64,000 nt of DNA from RPQJ01 sp052035645 (GTDB taxonomy: Bacteria; Pseudomonadota; Gammaproteobacteria; Steroidobacterales; Steroidobacteraceae). Location of the stretch: NCBI GenBank assembly GCA_052035645.1, contig JBPOHK010000063.1, positions 5,159-69,158 of the forward strand. The letters run 5' to 3'. The position numbers and the translations under genes were made by a program. This document shows, in pieces, positions 26,784 through 35,061 of the stretch (its first letter is position 1; every line of letters begins with the position of its first letter). The notes beneath the pieces were generated by a model, which saw only the letters and a program-made list of their open reading frames with translations, was not told the DNA's origin and did no database searches.

Positions 26784-27964
26784 GCCGGCGCGTCCGGCCG
26801 CGGCAGCGCCGCGCAGGCCTCGACCAGGCGGTCCACGTCGGCGTCGGTATGGGCCGCGGAGAACGTCACACGCAGTCGCGACGTGCCGACGGGCACGGTC
26901 GGCGGGCGGATCGCGGGCACCCACAGCCCGGCATCCCACAGCGCACGACTCGCCGCGAGCGCGGACGCTTCGTCGCCGAGCAGTACCGGCTGGATCGGCG
27001 TGGCCGACGGCCGGACGTCGAGGCCGAGTTCGCGTGCGGCCTGCGCGAAGCGCTGTGCGTGCCCGAGCACGCGGTCGCGGCGCCAGCCCTCCTCCCGGGC
27101 GACCCGCAGCGCGGCGCGGCTCGCCGCCGCCACGGCCGGCGGCAGCGCGGTCGTGTACACGTAGGTCCGGCCGCGCTGAATGAGCGACTCGACGAGTGCC
27201 TCGGAACCGGCGACGAATGCGCCCGCGGTGCCGATCGCCTTGCCGAGCGTGCACATGAGCACGGGCACGTCCTCGCCGCCGAGCCCGGCGGCTTCCACGG
27301 CCCCCGCGCCGCGCTCGCCGAGCACGCCGAACCCGTGCGCATCGTCGACGAACAGCCAGGCCCCGGCCTCGCGGCAGGCCTGCGCCATTGCCGCGAGCGG
27401 CGCCACGTCGCCGTCCATGCTGAACACGCCGTCGGTCGCGACCAGCGTGCGCCCGCCGGCGGGCTTCGCGAGCTGGCGGCGCAGCGCCGCGACGTCGCCG
27501 TGCGCATAGCGCGCGAAAGCCGCGCCGCTCGCGAGCCCGGCATCGAGCAGCGAGGCGTGGTTCAGGCGATCCTCGAGCACGCGGTCGCCCCGCGCGACCA
27601 GTGCCGCGCCCACGGCGAGGTTCGCCATGTAGCCGGTCGAGAACAGCAGCGCACGCGGCCGGCGGGTGAACGCCGCGAGTTCCTCCTCGAGGGCGTGGTG
27701 CTCGCGGCAGTGCCCGCTCACGAGATGCGAGGCGCCGCTGCCGACGCCCCAGCGCCGGGCCGCCTCGGCACAGGCCTCGACCACGCGCGGGTGGTCGGCG
27801 AGCCCGAGGTAGTCGTTGCTGCAGAACGCGACGACCTCGCGGCCGTCGACGCGCACGCGGGCCGTGCCCGGCACGCGGGCCTCGACCGTCCGCCGCCGCC
27901 GGTAGCGGTCGGCCGCGGTCAGCGCCTCGAGGTCCGCCGCCAGCGTGTCATCGAGGCGCGGCAT
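26780..27964 (-). CDS. bioF: 8-amino-7-oxononanoate synthase
   Basis: 394 residues, PLP-dependent alpha-oxoamine synthase. FCSNDYLGLADHP, FSTGYMANL, VDDAHGFGVLG and the PLP-Lys loop CTLGKAIGTAGAFV are all present. It condenses pimeloyl-ACP with alanine. It overlaps bioB by 17 bases and bioH by 4. Confidence 0.97.
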   Translation of the reverse strand: MPRLDDTLAADLEALTAADRYRRRRTVEARVPGTARVRVDGREVVAFCSNDYLGLADHPRVVEACAEAARRWGVGSGASHLVSGHCREHHALEEELAAFTRRPRALLFSTGYMANLAVGAALVARGDRVLEDRLNHASLLDAGLASGAAFARYAHGDVAALRRQLAKPAGGRTLVATDGVFSMDGDVAPLAAMAQACREAGAWLFVDDAHGFGVLGERGAGAVEAAGLGGEDVPVLMCTLGKAIGTAGAFVAGSEALVESLIQRGRTYVYTTALPPAVAAASRAALRVAREEGWRRDRVLGHAQRFAQAARELGLDVRPSATPIQPVLLGDEASALAASRALWDAGLWVPAIRPPTVPVGTSRLRVTFSAAHTDADVDRLVEACAALPRPDAPA

Positions 27965-28931
27965 TTTCCGGCACGAGGCCGAGGCGCGCGAACAGCGCCA
28001 TGTCGTGCGACTGGCCGGGGTTCGGCGTGGTGAGCAGCCTGTCGCCGTAGAAGATCGAGTTGGCGCCGCCGAGGAAGCACAGCGCCTGCACCGCGTCGCT
28101 CATGCCGGTGCGGCCCGCCGAGAGGCGCACGTAGGACTTCGGCATCAGCAGGCGCGCGGTCGCGATCGCGCGCACCAGCTCGAGCGGGTCGAGCGGCGGC
28201 AGTCCGTGCAGCGGCGTGCCCTCGACCTGCACCAGCTGGTTGATCGGCACGCTCTCGGGATGCTGCGGCAGCGTCGCGAGCGTGTGCAGCAGCGCCACGC
28301 GGTCCTGCGGCGTCTCGCCCATGCCGAGGATGCCGCCGCAGCACACGTGCATGCCCGCGTCGCGCACGGCCTGCAGCGTGTCGAGCCGGTCCTGGTAGGT
28401 GCGCGTGGTGATGATCTCGCCGTAGAACTGCTCGGACGTGTCGAGGTTGTGGTTGTAGTAGTCGAGCCCGGCCTGCTTGAGCTCGGTCGCCTGCTGCGGC
28501 GTCAGCATGCCGAGCGTGGCGCAGGTCTCGAGGCCGAGCGCGCGCACCTCGCCCACCATCGCCTTGATCTTCGCGAGCTGGTGCGGCTTCGGGTTGCGGT
28601 AGGCCGCGCCCATGCAGAAGCGCGTCGCGCCGTTGGCCTTCGCCGCGCGGGCGCGGTCGACGACTTCGCAGATCTCCATCAGTTCCTCGCGCTCGAGCCC
28701 GGTGTCGTAGCGCACGCTCTGCGGGCAGTACGCGCAGTCTTCCGGGCAGGCCCCGGTCTTGATCGAGACCAGCGTGCTGATCTGCACCCTGTTCGGGTCG
28801 AAGTGGGTCCGGTGCACCCGCTGCGCGTGGAACAGCAGGTCGTTGAACGGCAGTTCGAAGACCGCGCGTGCTTCCTCGAGCGTCCAGTCGTTGCGGACGT
28901 CGCCCAGTCGGTTCGGGTCGAGGAGGCTCAT
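27948..28931 (-). CDS. bioB: biotin synthase
   Basis: 327 residues, radical SAM enzyme. The SAM cluster motif ACPEDCAYCPQS (C-x3-C-x2-C) and the [2Fe-2S] ligand regions (RFCMGAAYR, HNLDTSEQFY, VCCGGILGMGE) are intact. It inserts sulphur into dethiobiotin. The ATG at 28931 (MSLLDPNRLGDVRNDW) was chosen because the open frame upstream is low-complexity. It is the first gene of the biotin operon. Confidence 0.97.
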   Translation of the reverse strand: MSLLDPNRLGDVRNDWTLEEARAVFELPFNDLLFHAQRVHRTHFDPNRVQISTLVSIKTGACPEDCAYCPQSVRYDTGLEREELMEICEVVDRARAAKANGATRFCMGAAYRNPKPHQLAKIKAMVGEVRALGLETCATLGMLTPQQATELKQAGLDYYNHNLDTSEQFYGEIITTRTYQDRLDTLQAVRDAGMHVCCGGILGMGETPQDRVALLHTLATLPQHPESVPINQLVQVEGTPLHGLPPLDPLELVRAIATARLLMPKSYVRLSAGRTGMSDAVQALCFLGGANSIFYGDRLLTTPNPGQSHDMALFARLGLVPENAAPR

Positions 28932-29053
28932 GTCAGGGATCCCGGCAAGGCGCGGAACCGGCCGTTCGCGCGCGAAATGGCCCGTGCAACGGGGCGGATC
29001 GCCGCGGATGCTGGCCACGGCGGCGGGCCGCAGTTTCCGGCCCGTCCCACGCC

Positions 29054-29086
29054 TTGTCAACCAAGCATGCCGTCCCGAGTTGACAG
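29054..29086. promoter_or_regulatory. candidate BirA-type biotin operator between bioB and comF
   Basis: TTGTCAACC (29054-29062), a 15-base spacer, then AGTTGACAG (29078-29086): an imperfect inverted repeat with the half-site form and spacing reported for BirA operators (TTGTAAACC-N15-GGTTTACAA). Each half contains an outward TTGACA that could serve as a -35 for bioB (minus) or comF (plus). The site lies 123 bases before bioB and overlaps the comF start codon. Confidence 0.5.
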
Positions 29087-29834
29087 TGTCCTCGACTGGC
29101 TCGCGGGGCGCCTGCTGCCGCCCCGCTGTGTGCTTTGCGAGGCGCCCGGGCAGCGCCCCGTCCTCGACCTGTGCGTCGACTGCGAGGCCGACCTGCCCCG
29201 GCAGGGGCGCGTCTGTCCGCGCTGCGCCCAGCCAGTGCCGGACGGCGCCGGCCCGGGGGACTGTGGCCGCTGCCGATCCGATCCGCCGCCGTGGGAGCGC
29301 TGCCACGTGCCCTGGCGCTACGGGTTCCCGCTCGCCGGGCTGGTGCAGGAACTCAAGTACGCCGGGCGCCTCCCGGCCGGGCGCGTGCTCGGCACGCTGC
29401 TCGGCCGCAGCGTGGTCGCCGCCGGCCTGCACCGCGACGTCGACCTGATCGTGCCGGTGCCCCTGCATACCGCGCGGCTCGTCGAGCGCGGCTTCAACCA
29501 GTCGCTCGAGATCGCGCGCGCGCTCGCGCGGGTGACGCAGCGCCCGCTGGCGCCCCGGGGGCTGCAGCGCACGCGCGCCACCCGCGCCCAGGTCGGGCTG
29601 ACCCTCCACGAGCGGCGTGCCAATCTGCGCGGCGCGTTCGCCGCGGCGCACGGACTCGAGGGACTCGGCCTCGCGGTCGTCGACGACGTGATGACCAGCG
29701 GCAGCACGCTGCGCGAGATCGCCGGGGCCCTGCGCCGCGCCGGCGTGGGCCGCATCGAGGTGTGGTGCGTGGCGCGGGCACTGCGCGATGCAGGTACACT
29801 CGGGCCCGACCCCGAGGATCCCGGCGCCGCATGA
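29067..29834 (+). CDS. comF: ComF family phosphoribosyltransferase-like protein
   Basis: 255 residues. An N-terminal zinc-ribbon region with four CxxC-like pairs (RCVLCE, LCVDCE, VCPRCA, DCGRC) precedes a PRT domain with the PRPP loop LAVVDDVMTSGSTL. ComF is linked to DNA uptake in competent bacteria; in biotin-linked positions it is often called GntX. The ATG at 29067 has a poor ribosome-binding site; no other in-frame start precedes the Cys region. It overlaps nhaA by 4 bases. Confidence 0.88.
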   Translation: MPSRVDSVLDWLAGRLLPPRCVLCEAPGQRPVLDLCVDCEADLPRQGRVCPRCAQPVPDGAGPGDCGRCRSDPPPWERCHVPWRYGFPLAGLVQELKYAGRLPAGRVLGTLLGRSVVAAGLHRDVDLIVPVPLHTARLVERGFNQSLEIARALARVTQRPLAPRGLQRTRATRAQVGLTLHERRANLRGAFAAAHGLEGLGLAVVDDVMTSGSTLREIAGALRRAGVGRIEVWCVARALRDAGTLGPDPEDPGAA

Positions 29835-31042
29835 GCCTGACGTACCCGTTCAAGCCCGTCACCGCCCTGCGCGACTTCCTGAAGCTGGAGTCGGCGGGCG
29901 GCATCGTGCTCGTGCTGGCCGGCGTGGCGGCGATGATCGCCGCCAACACGGCGCTGGCGCCGTGGTACGAGGCGCTGCTGCAGGTGCCGATCAAGGTCCA
30001 GGTCGGCGCCTTCAAGATCGACAAGGCGCTGCTCATCTGGATCAACGACCTGCTGATGGCGATCTTCTTCCTGCTGGTCGGGCTGGAGATCAAGCGCGAG
30101 GCGACCACGGGCGAACTCTCGGACGGCGCCAAGATCGCGCTGCCGGCGTTCGCGGCGCTGGGCGGCATGGTCCTGCCCGCCGGCCTGTATGCCTGGATCA
30201 ACTGGGGCGACCCGGTCGGCATCCGCGGCTGGGCCATCCCTTCGGCCACGGACATCGCCTTCGCGCTCGGCGTGCTCTCCCTGTTCGGGCCGCGCGTGCC
30301 GCTCGGCCTCAAGGTGTTCCTGATGACGCTCGCCGTGCTCGACGACCTCGGCGCGATCGTCATCATCGCGCTCTTCTACACCAGCGAGCTGTCGATGCCG
30401 GCGCTGGTGGGCGCGGCGGCGGCGCTCGCGGGCCTGGTCGCGCTCAACCGCCTCGGCGTGATGCGCATCGCGCCCTACATCCTCATCGGCACCGTGCTGT
30501 GGGTGTGCGTGCTCAAGTCCGGCGTGCACGCGACGCTCGCCGGCGTCATCACCGCGCTGTGCATCCCCGCGAGCGACGCGCAGCACCCCGGCCACTCGCC
30601 GCTCAAGACGCTCGAGCACGCGCTGCACCCGTGGGTCGCGTTCGCCATCGTGCCGCTGTTCGCCTTCGCGAACGCGGGCGTGAGCCTCGCCGGCCTGAGT
30701 CTGGGCAACCTGCTGCAACCCGTCCCGCTCGGCATCGCTGCAGGCCTGTTCTTAGGCAAGCAGGTGGGCGTATTCGCATTTTCGTGGCTGGCGGTGAAAC
30801 TCGGCCTGGCGCGGCTGCCGATGGGCGTGGAGTTCCGGCACGTGTACGGCGCCGCCGTGCTGTGCGGCATCGGCTTCACCATGAGCCTGTTCATCGGCAT
30901 GCTGGCGTTCGAGAACAGCGCGACCGGGGACGTGGTCGTCACCGTCCGGCTGGGCATCCTCGTCGGCACGCTGCTCTCGGCCGTGGTCGGCTGGCTCGTG
31001 CTGCACGTCGTGCTGCCGAAGCAGGCGACGCCGCACGCCTGA
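29831..31042 (+). CDS. nhaA: Na+/H+ antiporter NhaA
   Basis: 403 residues, about twelve helices. The paired Asp of the ion site (AVLDDLGAIVIIALFYTS) and ATDIAFALGVLSL are present, as are LKSGVHATLAGV and GIGFTMSLFIGMLAF. It exports Na+ in exchange for protons at alkaline pH. The ATG is coupled to the comF stop (ATGA). Confidence 0.96.
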   Translation: MSLTYPFKPVTALRDFLKLESAGGIVLVLAGVAAMIAANTALAPWYEALLQVPIKVQVGAFKIDKALLIWINDLLMAIFFLLVGLEIKREATTGELSDGAKIALPAFAALGGMVLPAGLYAWINWGDPVGIRGWAIPSATDIAFALGVLSLFGPRVPLGLKVFLMTLAVLDDLGAIVIIALFYTSELSMPALVGAAAALAGLVALNRLGVMRIAPYILIGTVLWVCVLKSGVHATLAGVITALCIPASDAQHPGHSPLKTLEHALHPWVAFAIVPLFAFANAGVSLAGLSLGNLLQPVPLGIAAGLFLGKQVGVFAFSWLAVKLGLARLPMGVEFRHVYGAAVLCGIGFTMSLFIGMLAFENSATGDVVVTVRLGILVGTLLSAVVGWLVLHVVLPKQATPHA

Positions 31043-31948
31043 TCAGGGCCGGAACAGGTAGTCGAGCAGGATCCCGCCGAACACGGCGAGCCCGAACAGG
31101 TTGTTGTTGAGGAAGGCGCGGAAGCACGCCGCCGGGTCGCGGTCGCGGATCAGCAGCTGCTGGTAGGCGGCCAGCGCGACCGCCACCGCCAGCCCGCCCC
31201 AGTACCAGCGGCCGAGGCCCGCCATGCGCCCGACCAGCGCGAGCGCCGCGAGCGCGCCGGCCTGCAGCGCGAGGATGATGCCGCGGTCGGCTTTGCCGAA
31301 CAGGATCGCCGACGAGCGGATGCCGATCACGAGGTCGTCCTCGCGGTCGACCATCGCGTACATCGTGTCGTAGGCCGTCGTCCACAGCACCCCGGCCACG
31401 AACAGCACCCAGGCCATCGTCGGCAGTTCGCCCGTCTGCGCCGCGAAGGCCATCGGCACCGACCAGCTGAACGCGAGTCCGAGGTAGGCCTGCGGCAGCG
31501 CGAAAAAGCGCTTCAGGAACGGGTAGGTCACCGCGAGCACGCCGCCGATCAGCGCCAGCACCTGCGTCGGGCGGTTGAGCGGGATCAGCAGCCCGAGCGC
31601 GACGATCCCGAGCACGCCGAACAGGGCCAGCGCCTCCGCCGGCGAGACGGACTGCTTCGCGAGCGGGCGGTCCGCGGTGCGGCGCACGTGCGGGTCGAAC
31701 TCGCGGTCGGCGAAATCGTTCATCACGCAGCCGGCCGAGCGCATGACGAAGGTGCCGATCAGGAAGATCACGAAGACCTTCTCGTCCGGGCGGCCGTTCG
31801 CCGAGATCCAGATCGCCCACAGCACCGGCCACAGCAGCAGCCAGATGCCGATCGGGCGGTCGAGGCGCATCAGGCGGGCATACTCGCGCAGCCGCGTCCG
31901 CCACCGCGGTACGGTGACGTCCTTGCCGATCTCGGTCGCGTCGCCCAT
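31043..31948 (-). CDS. ubiA: 4-hydroxybenzoate octaprenyltransferase
   Basis: 301 residues, about nine helices. Two Asp-rich motifs are intact: VMNDFADREFDPHV and YAMVDREDDLVIG. It prenylates 4-hydroxybenzoate in ubiquinone synthesis. The open frame continues upstream through recG in another reading; the ATG at 31948 (MGDATEIGKDV) is the first sensible start. Its stop abuts the convergent nhaA stop. Confidence 0.95.
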   Translation of the reverse strand: MGDATEIGKDVTVPRWRTRLREYARLMRLDRPIGIWLLLWPVLWAIWISANGRPDEKVFVIFLIGTFVMRSAGCVMNDFADREFDPHVRRTADRPLAKQSVSPAEALALFGVLGIVALGLLIPLNRPTQVLALIGGVLAVTYPFLKRFFALPQAYLGLAFSWSVPMAFAAQTGELPTMAWVLFVAGVLWTTAYDTMYAMVDREDDLVIGIRSSAILFGKADRGIILALQAGALAALALVGRMAGLGRWYWGGLAVAVALAAYQQLLIRDRDPAACFRAFLNNNLFGLAVFGGILLDYLFRP

Positions 31949-31962
31949 GCGCAAATCCCAGG

Positions 31963-34053
31963 TCAGACCTTCCGGAAACGCTCGCCCTCGCCGACCCAGC
32001 GGGCGACGAGCGCCGATATGTTGGACTGCGGATCGCCCAGCATCAATGCCGCGGCCCGCTGGACCCCCGGCAGCAGGTCCGAGTCCCGGACCAGGTCCGC
32101 GACGCGCAGCTGCATCAGCCCCGTCTGGCGGGTGCCGAGCAGCTCGCCCGGGCCGCGCAGCTCGAGGTCGCGGCGGGCGACCTCGAAGCCGTCGTTGGTG
32201 TCGCGCATGACGGCCAGCCGTTCGCGCGCGACCGGCGAGAGCGGCGCCTGGTACAGCAGCACGCAGGTGCTCTCGACCGAGCCGCGGCCGACCCGACCGC
32301 GCAGCTGGTGCAGCTGTGCGAGCCCCATGCGCTCGGCGTTCTCGATGACCATCAGGCTGGCGTTCGGCACGTCCACGCCGACCTCGATCACGGTGGTGGC
32401 GACCAGCAGGTCGAGCTTGCCGGCCTTGAACGCGCCCATCACGGCGTCCTTCTTGCGCCCGGGCATGCGGCCGTGCACGAGCCCGATGCGCACGTCGGGC
32501 AGCGCCGCGGCGAGCGTCGCGGCCGTCTCCTCGGCCGCCTGGTAGCGCAGTTCCTCGGACTCCTCGATCAGCGGGCAGACCCAGTACGCCTGGCGGCCGG
32601 AGCGGCACGCGCCCTCGATGCGCTGGACGATCTCCTCGCGCCGGGCATCGGGCAGCACCACGGTCCTTATGGGCGTGCGCCCCGGCGGCAGCTCGTCGAT
32701 CACCGAGACGTCGAGGTCGGCATAGGCCGTCATCGCGAGCGTGCGCGGGATCGGCGTCGCGGTCATGACGACCTGGTGCGGATAGCGCCCGTCGGCGAGC
32801 CCCTTCTCGCGCAGGGACAGGCGCTGGTGCACGCCGAAGCGGTGCTGCTCGTCGACGACCACCAGCGCGAGACGCCGGAACGACACGCCTTCCTGGAACA
32901 GCGCGTGCGTGCCGACCGCCACCTGGATGTCGCCGGACGCGAGATCGGCCTCGAGCGCGGCGCGGACCCTGCCGGTGTGACGGCCGGTGAGCAGCGCGAC
33001 GCGCACGCCGAGCGGCTCGAGCCAGGCGCTGAAATTCCGCGCGTGCTGCTCGGCGAGCAGCTCGGTCGGCGCCATGATCGCGGCCTGGGCACCGTGCTCG
33101 ACCGCCCGCAGTGCCGCCAGCGCCGCGACGACCGTCTTGCCGGAGCCGACGTCGCCCTGCACGAGGCGCATCGTCGGATGCGCGCGCGCGAGGTCGGCGG
33201 CGATCTCCTGCCAGGCGCGTTCCTGCGCGCCGGTGAGCTGGAACGGCAGGCTCGCGAGGCAGCGTCCCACCAGCGCTCCGCCGGGCGGCAGGGGCCAGCT
33301 GGCGTCGCGGTCCGCGGCCTGGCGCAGCAGGCGCAGGCTGAGCTGGTGCGCGAGCAGCTCCTCGAACGCCAGCCGACGCTGCGCGGGGTGGCGGCCCTCG
33401 TCGAGCAGCGCGAGGTCCGCGTCCGGCGGCGGGCGATGCACGTAGCGCAACGCCGCCTCCAGCGTCGGCAGGTGCAGCGCGTCGAGCACGCCGGGCGGCA
33501 CGTGGTCGCGCAGTCCGCCGTCGGCCAGCATCGCCAGGGCGAGTCCGGTCAGCGAGCGCAGCCGGCCCTGCTGCAGGCCCTCGGTGGTCGGATAGACCGG
33601 CGTCAGCGACTCGCCGGCCTCGGCCGCGGCGTCCGTCCCGACTCGCCGGTATTCCGGGTGCACGATCTCGAGCCCGCCGGGCCCGGGCCTCGCCTCGCCG
33701 TAGCAGCGCAGCCGTGCGCCGCGCACGAGGCCCGCCTGCTGTGCGGCGCTGAAGTGGAAGAAGCGCAGGGTGACGAAGCCCGACCCGTCGGCGATGCGCA
33801 CCAGCAGGGCCCGGCGGCGGCGGAACACCACCTCGGCCAGCTGCACTTCGCCTTCGACGACCGCGCGGTCGCCACTGCGCAAGGTGCCGATGGGCACGAC
33901 CCGCGTGCGGTCCTCGTAGCGCAGCGGCAGGTGGAACAGCACGTCCTGCACCGTGCGCAGGCCGAGCCGCTCGGCGAGCGCGGTCGCGAGGGCGGGGCCG
34001 ACTCCCCGCAGCGCGGTGACCGGCCGCTCGGCGAGCGGTGCCGCGGCGGTCAC
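31963..34053 (-). CDS. recG: ATP-dependent DNA helicase RecG
   Basis: 696 residues: an N-terminal wedge/OB domain, then SF2 helicase motifs (Walker A LVQGDVGSGKTVVA, DEQHRFG in place of DEAD, TATPIPRTLAM, LRGRVGRGS). It remodels stalled forks and Holliday junctions. The start is GTG at 34053. It is in the rpoZ-spoT-ridA-recG-ubiA run and lies 14 bases before ubiA. Confidence 0.96.
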   Translation of the reverse strand: MTAAAPLAERPVTALRGVGPALATALAERLGLRTVQDVLFHLPLRYEDRTRVVPIGTLRSGDRAVVEGEVQLAEVVFRRRRALLVRIADGSGFVTLRFFHFSAAQQAGLVRGARLRCYGEARPGPGGLEIVHPEYRRVGTDAAAEAGESLTPVYPTTEGLQQGRLRSLTGLALAMLADGGLRDHVPPGVLDALHLPTLEAALRYVHRPPPDADLALLDEGRHPAQRRLAFEELLAHQLSLRLLRQAADRDASWPLPPGGALVGRCLASLPFQLTGAQERAWQEIAADLARAHPTMRLVQGDVGSGKTVVAALAALRAVEHGAQAAIMAPTELLAEQHARNFSAWLEPLGVRVALLTGRHTGRVRAALEADLASGDIQVAVGTHALFQEGVSFRRLALVVVDEQHRFGVHQRLSLREKGLADGRYPHQVVMTATPIPRTLAMTAYADLDVSVIDELPPGRTPIRTVVLPDARREEIVQRIEGACRSGRQAYWVCPLIEESEELRYQAAEETAATLAAALPDVRIGLVHGRMPGRKKDAVMGAFKAGKLDLLVATTVIEVGVDVPNASLMVIENAERMGLAQLHQLRGRVGRGSVESTCVLLYQAPLSPVARERLAVMRDTNDGFEVARRDLELRGPGELLGTRQTGLMQLRVADLVRDSDLLPGVQRAAALMLGDPQSNISALVARWVGEGERFRKV

Positions 34054-34069
34054 GGGGGGCTCGCCGCGG

Positions 34070-34450
34070 TCAGAGCACCATGACGCAGTCGATCTCGACC
34101 GCGGCGCCGCGCGGCAGCGCCGCCACGCCGACGGCGGCGCGGGCGGGGTACGGCTGCGCGATGTACTCGGCCATGACCTTGTTCACGAGCGCGAAATTGC
34201 CGAGGTCGGTCAGGTAGACGTTGACCTTCACCACGTTCGAGAACGTGCCGCCCGACGCGCCGATCACCGCCTTGAGGTTCTCGAACACGCGGCGGATCTG
34301 CGCCTCGACGTCGCCCTTGGCCATCTCGCCCGTCGCCGGGTCGAGCGGGATCTGGCCCGAGAGGTACACGGTGTTGCCGGCGCGGACCGCCTGCGAGTAC
34401 GTGCCGATCGCGGCCGGCGCCTGGTCGGTGTGGATGGGTGTGAAGGACAC
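34070..34450 (-). CDS. ridA: reactive intermediate/imine deaminase RidA
   Basis: 126 residues, the normal YjgF/YER057c/UK114 length. GTYSQAVRAGNTVYLSGQIPLDP and the conserved Arg in ALPRGAAVEIDC are present. It hydrolyses reactive enamines made by PLP enzymes. The start is GTG at 34450 with GGGAG upstream; a longer frame crosses the divergent lipoprotein start. It lies 16 bases before recG. Confidence 0.95.
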   Translation of the reverse strand: MSFTPIHTDQAPAAIGTYSQAVRAGNTVYLSGQIPLDPATGEMAKGDVEAQIRRVFENLKAVIGASGGTFSNVVKVNVYLTDLGNFALVNKVMAEYIAQPYPARAAVGVAALPRGAAVEIDCVMVL

Positions 34451-34547
34451 GGGCTGCTCCCGGGAAAACGGCTGTTGCGGAAGGCGCATAATGAACACGG
34501 AACGGGGAATAGTGAAGGCGGCCCGCGCCGACGACCGAGGCGGCATC

Positions 34548-35045
34548 ATGCGGCGGACGACCATCGGCAGCATCCTCGCGCTCGGGACGCTCCTGGCCGC
34601 GTGCTCCGGCACGCCGGTCCTCGATCCGAAGGACACCGCGGCGACCGACTACCGGCCCGGCGCAACGTACGAGCTCTTGCGCGACCGCTTCCTGGAACAC
34701 CAGGGCTGGCCCCCCGGCGTCGCGCCGCCCGAGATCGTGGCGCAGTCCGTGGCGTACCCGCAGAACGGGCCCGCCAGCGTCGCGGAGTACCGCGCGGGTC
34801 CGGGCCGCTGGCCGCGCATCGTCGGCGTGTTGCCCGCCGGCACGCGGGTGCGACTCGAGGCGGTGGTCAGGCACCGCTACCCGATGCTCGAGGACTGGTA
34901 CCAGGCGACGGGCGTCGTGCTCGACGGGGAATTCCGCGGCCGGGACGTCGAGCTGATGCGGATCTCGCAGGGCGTGCCGGGCAGCCGGATGCTGCGCGTC
35001 GATCCGGCCGAATTGCGCCTGGTCGCACCCGGCCCGGGACCCTGA
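34548..35045 (+). CDS. small lipoprotein of unknown function
   Basis: 165 residues with a lipoprotein signal (MRRTTIGSILALGTLLAACSG; lipobox LAAC). The mature part has repeated short beta segments (GVLPAGTRVRLEAVVRHRYP) but no family I recognise. It is a lone plus-strand gene between the spoT and ridA minus-strand genes, divergent from ridA across 97 bases. The start 34548 places the signal at the N-terminus; an upstream ATG would add 19 polar residues before it. Confidence 0.75.
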   Translation: MRRTTIGSILALGTLLAACSGTPVLDPKDTAATDYRPGATYELLRDRFLEHQGWPPGVAPPEIVAQSVAYPQNGPASVAEYRAGPGRWPRIVGVLPAGTRVRLEAVVRHRYPMLEDWYQATGVVLDGEFRGRDVELMRISQGVPGSRMLRVDPAELRLVAPGPGP

Positions 35046-35061
35046 TCGGACCGGCCTCCGT

